Below, in pieces: positions 4,947 to 6,669 of a DNA stretch of 6,669 bases. The stretch is from Verrucomicrobiaceae bacterium (GTDB taxonomy: Bacteria; Verrucomicrobiota; Verrucomicrobiia; Verrucomicrobiales; Verrucomicrobiaceae). The stretch spans positions 1 to 6,669 of the forward strand of contig CANHTV010000210.1 of NCBI GenBank assembly GCA_947463285.1, in the 5' to 3' direction. A model generated the notes under the pieces. It was not told where the DNA came from. It did no database searches and was given only the letters and a program-made list of their open reading frames with translations. A program made the position numbers and the translations under genes. Numbering within the stretch: the stretch's first letter is position 1; each line of letters starts with the position of its first letter.

Positions 4947-6669
4947 TCACCGCTCACCGCCGAACCAGACGCTCATAGACTGCCCGCTGTAGCCGGTCAT
5001 TTCCAGATAGCCACGGCCGGTGATGGGCTGTCCGTGGCTTTGGCCGCTGTAGTCCACGGCGCCTTCCCAGTAGCCTAAGCCTGGGGTGGAGGCGGCACTG
5101 AACTCTTGGTTCGGCATGGCGGCACGGCATTGCAGGGTGAGGCCATGCACGGGGATCTCGATCTGCCACTGGAGGGGGTAATCTGCACCGCTGGGAGAAC
5201 GCCAGACTTCGCCAGCGGTGAGCTTAAAATAGGCGGCGCTGAGTGAGATGACGCTGCCGTCTGGCTTGATCAGGGTGCCAGCATTGGAGCCCGGCGCTGC
5301 CCCGCGTAACTGAAAGAGCATGAGCTCGCTGCCATCACTGAGCTGGGCGCTGAACCAGTCCCAGCCCTGCGTGCCTTTTTCCAAAAAACTGGTGCCAAAC
5401 TCATGGTCCATCCAGCTTTCACCTCGGACCTCATGCGCCACGCCCGCGATGGTGAGGCTACCACGCGAGGGCATGCGTGTGTGGGAGTAATAATGGCTGG
5501 CATTTCCCGCCGTGAGGCCTTTTTGACTGATGCCATCGCGGCCATGGATGACGACGGGCTTCCCCGGCACGAGATCCAGCTTCAGGGTGATGTCGCGGTC
5601 CTGAGCGCTAAGCTGCATGGTGCCATCAGCGGCCACTTGCATCTGCCAGTCCTCATTCCAGACGCGCTCTGCGGTGGCTCCGGCCAGACCTGGGCCTGCG
5701 CGGTTCAGGCGGTCGGCGTGATGATACTGCGCGGCCTCCAGATCACTGACAGCGAAGTGGGCCATCCACACATCTCGCAGCGCCCAGGGTGATACGGTTG
5801 CGGGTGTGGTGGCTGCGCCGATGCGGAAGAAGGTGAGTTGATAACCAAAGCGGCGGCCTTCAGCCGTGGCCACATTGCCAGTGTAATACCACCACTCGAT
5901 CTTGTGCTCGGGATGCTGGCCATGGTCGCGTGGAAAGGCATACAAGTAGCCCGGCATCGCGGGTTTCCACTCCTGAGCACTGGCGGGCAAGGCGGCGACG
6001 AGGAGGAGTAAGGCGAGCCAGGAGCCGCGCGTCACACGCCAGGCTGGATACAGACCTGCGGCCATGGTGCCGAGCACCGTCAGGACAGTGGAGCCTAACA
6101 AAAAGAGCCAAGGCGTGTGAAACTGAATGCTCCAGCCAAAGCTCTGTGGATTGATGACATGGATAAGCACCAAGGAGAGCAGGATGCCGACGATCAGCCC
6201 CAGCACCTGACTCACCAGCCCGAGGATGCCGGCCTCCAGGACGATGGTGCGCCGCACCTGCCCGGCATCCGCACCAGCGATACGCAGCAGGCGAATTTCC
6301 TCACGACGCTCCAGCACCAGCGTCAGCATCGTGGCCGCCACACCGGCCATGGCGACGAGGATGGCGATGATCTCCAGCGCCCAGGTGATGGCAAAGGTGG
6401 CGTCAAAGATGCGCAGCACCTCCCCGCGCAGTCCGGCATTCGTAAAGATGGCGACAAAGCCATGGCCATCCAGCTTCTTGGTGAGTTCATCACGCACCGC
6501 GTCAGCATCAAAGCCGGGCTTTAAAAACAGCGCCACATGCGTGGGCAGACTGTTGCCAAACCATTGCTGAAATTGTTTCTGATCCATGGTGATGGTGCCA
6601 CTGTCATTGGAGTAATCATAGAACTGCGCCGCGACTCGGAACTCGCGAGGTCCCTTGGGCGTGGTCAGC
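4947..6669 (-). CDS. Fusion of an FtsX-type ABC permease (C-terminal half) with an AttH/CrtC-like lipocalin-fold domain; 5' end outside window
   Basis: One open frame runs from the right edge to the stop at 4947-4949. It continues upstream of the Met at 6585-6587 (27 more residues, PKGPREFRVAAQFYDYSND), so that Met is internal. Counting from it, residues 1-63 are the end of a MacB-type periplasmic domain. Hydrophobic segments at about 64-91, 117-145 and 159-181, with LERREEIRLLRIAGA at 92-106 and the ending LYPAWRVTR, are typical of the FtsX permease core. Residues 185-204 then form a signal-peptide-like stretch ending in ALPASA-Q. From 205 on is an AttH/CrtC-like domain (PF07143/PF09410 type): EWWYYTGN 231-238, FGYQLTFFRIG 247-257, HYYSHTRM 365-372, WMDHEFG 392-398, GWDWFSAQLSDGSELMLF 408-425, YWEGAV 506-511, GRGYLEMTGY 524-533. 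AttEFGH-like systems pair an ATPase and FtsX-type permeases with AttH; the substrate is unproven, with lipid or hydrophobic-ligand handling suggested by the lipocalin-like fold. The ATPase would lie off the right edge. Confidence 0.88.
   Translation of the reverse strand, partial: LTTPKGPREFRVAAQFYDYSNDSGTITMDQKQFQQWFGNSLPTHVALFLKPGFDADAVRDELTKKLDGHGFVAIFTNAGLRGEVLRIFDATFAITWALEIIAILVAMAGVAATMLTLVLERREEIRLLRIAGADAGQVRRTIVLEAGILGLVSQVLGLIVGILLSLVLIHVINPQSFGWSIQFHTPWLFLLGSTVLTVLGTMAAGLYPAWRVTRGSWLALLLLVAALPASAQEWKPAMPGYLYAFPRDHGQHPEHKIEWWYYTGNVATAEGRRFGYQLTFFRIGAATTPATVSPWALRDVWMAHFAVSDLEAAQYHHADRLNRAGPGLAGATAERVWNEDWQMQVAADGTMQLSAQDRDITLKLDLVPGKPVVIHGRDGISQKGLTAGNASHYYSHTRMPSRGSLTIAGVAHEVRGESWMDHEFGTSFLEKGTQGWDWFSAQLSDGSELMLFQLRGAAPGSNAGTLIKPDGSVISLSAAYFKLTAGEVWRSPSGADYPLQWQIEIPVHGLTLQCRAAMPNQEFSAASTPGLGYWEGAVDYSGQSHGQPITGRGYLEMTGYSGQSMSVWFGGER
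5976..6035 (-). other. Signal-peptide-like linker with possible internal GTG start for a separate AttH-like protein
   Basis: Within the fusion frame, GTG at 6033-6035 would give MTRGSWLALLLLVAALPASA followed by QEW. This has the n-region, hydrophobic core and A-S-A cleavage site of a Sec signal peptide. Initiation here would yield a 362-residue product, close to normal AttH length. No Shine-Dalgarno precedes the GTG (CCAGCCTGGC), but few genes in this window have one. The same segment, read within the fusion, would be a fifth hydrophobic segment after the permease core. Confidence 0.5.

Noticed and set aside
6585..6587. Met codon as the true start of the permease-AttH gene
   Set aside because: The frame stays open to the window edge and the upstream residues (PKGPREFRVAAQFYDYSND) match the MacB/FtsX periplasmic domain, so the gene begins beyond the window.

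Overview
The window reads as a stretch of a free-living Gram-negative chromosome with moderately high GC (mid-50s percent by eye). The genes look most like those of Verrucomicrobiota of the Prosthecobacter/Verrucomicrobium type. This is an inference from the gene mix (a KamA-type aminomutase, an AttFGH-like system, a DUF1287 protein), from start codons without clear Shine-Dalgarno sequences, and from a palindromic repeat built of 10-base CACT units. No rRNA or other phylogenetic marker is present to prove it.

Layout, left to right. The 3' half of typA/bipA (a ribosome-associated GTPase) runs rightward to 876. It meets a leftward gene for an exported DUF1287 protein (961-1602) at a strong hairpin (912-943) that can terminate both. 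A short divergent region (1603-1733) separates that gene from a rightward two-gene operon: a PhoU-like DUF47 accessory protein (1734-2363) and, 9 bases later, a PiT-family phosphate permease (2373-3485). A good sigma70-like promoter (3560-3589) then serves kamA (3613-4782), a radical-SAM lysine 2,3-aminomutase. kamA converges on a leftward gene that enters from the right edge. The 164-base gap between them holds an 86-base imperfect palindrome (4803-4888).

The rightmost gene (4947 to beyond 6669, leftward) is the most unusual. One uninterrupted frame holds the C-terminal half of an FtsX/MacB-type ABC permease, then a complete signal-peptide-like segment, then a full AttH/CrtC-like lipocalin-fold domain. 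In AttEFGH-type systems the permease and AttH are normally separate neighbouring proteins, so this looks like an in-frame fusion. A GTG at 6033-6035 could also start a free-standing AttH protein.

Functionally, the DUF47/PiT pair is a phosphate-uptake unit. TypA, DUF1287, KamA and the Att-like fusion are not obviously linked to it or to one another. I see no tRNA, rRNA, CRISPR array, transposase, phage gene or defence system, and most of the window is ordinary chromosomal gene content.
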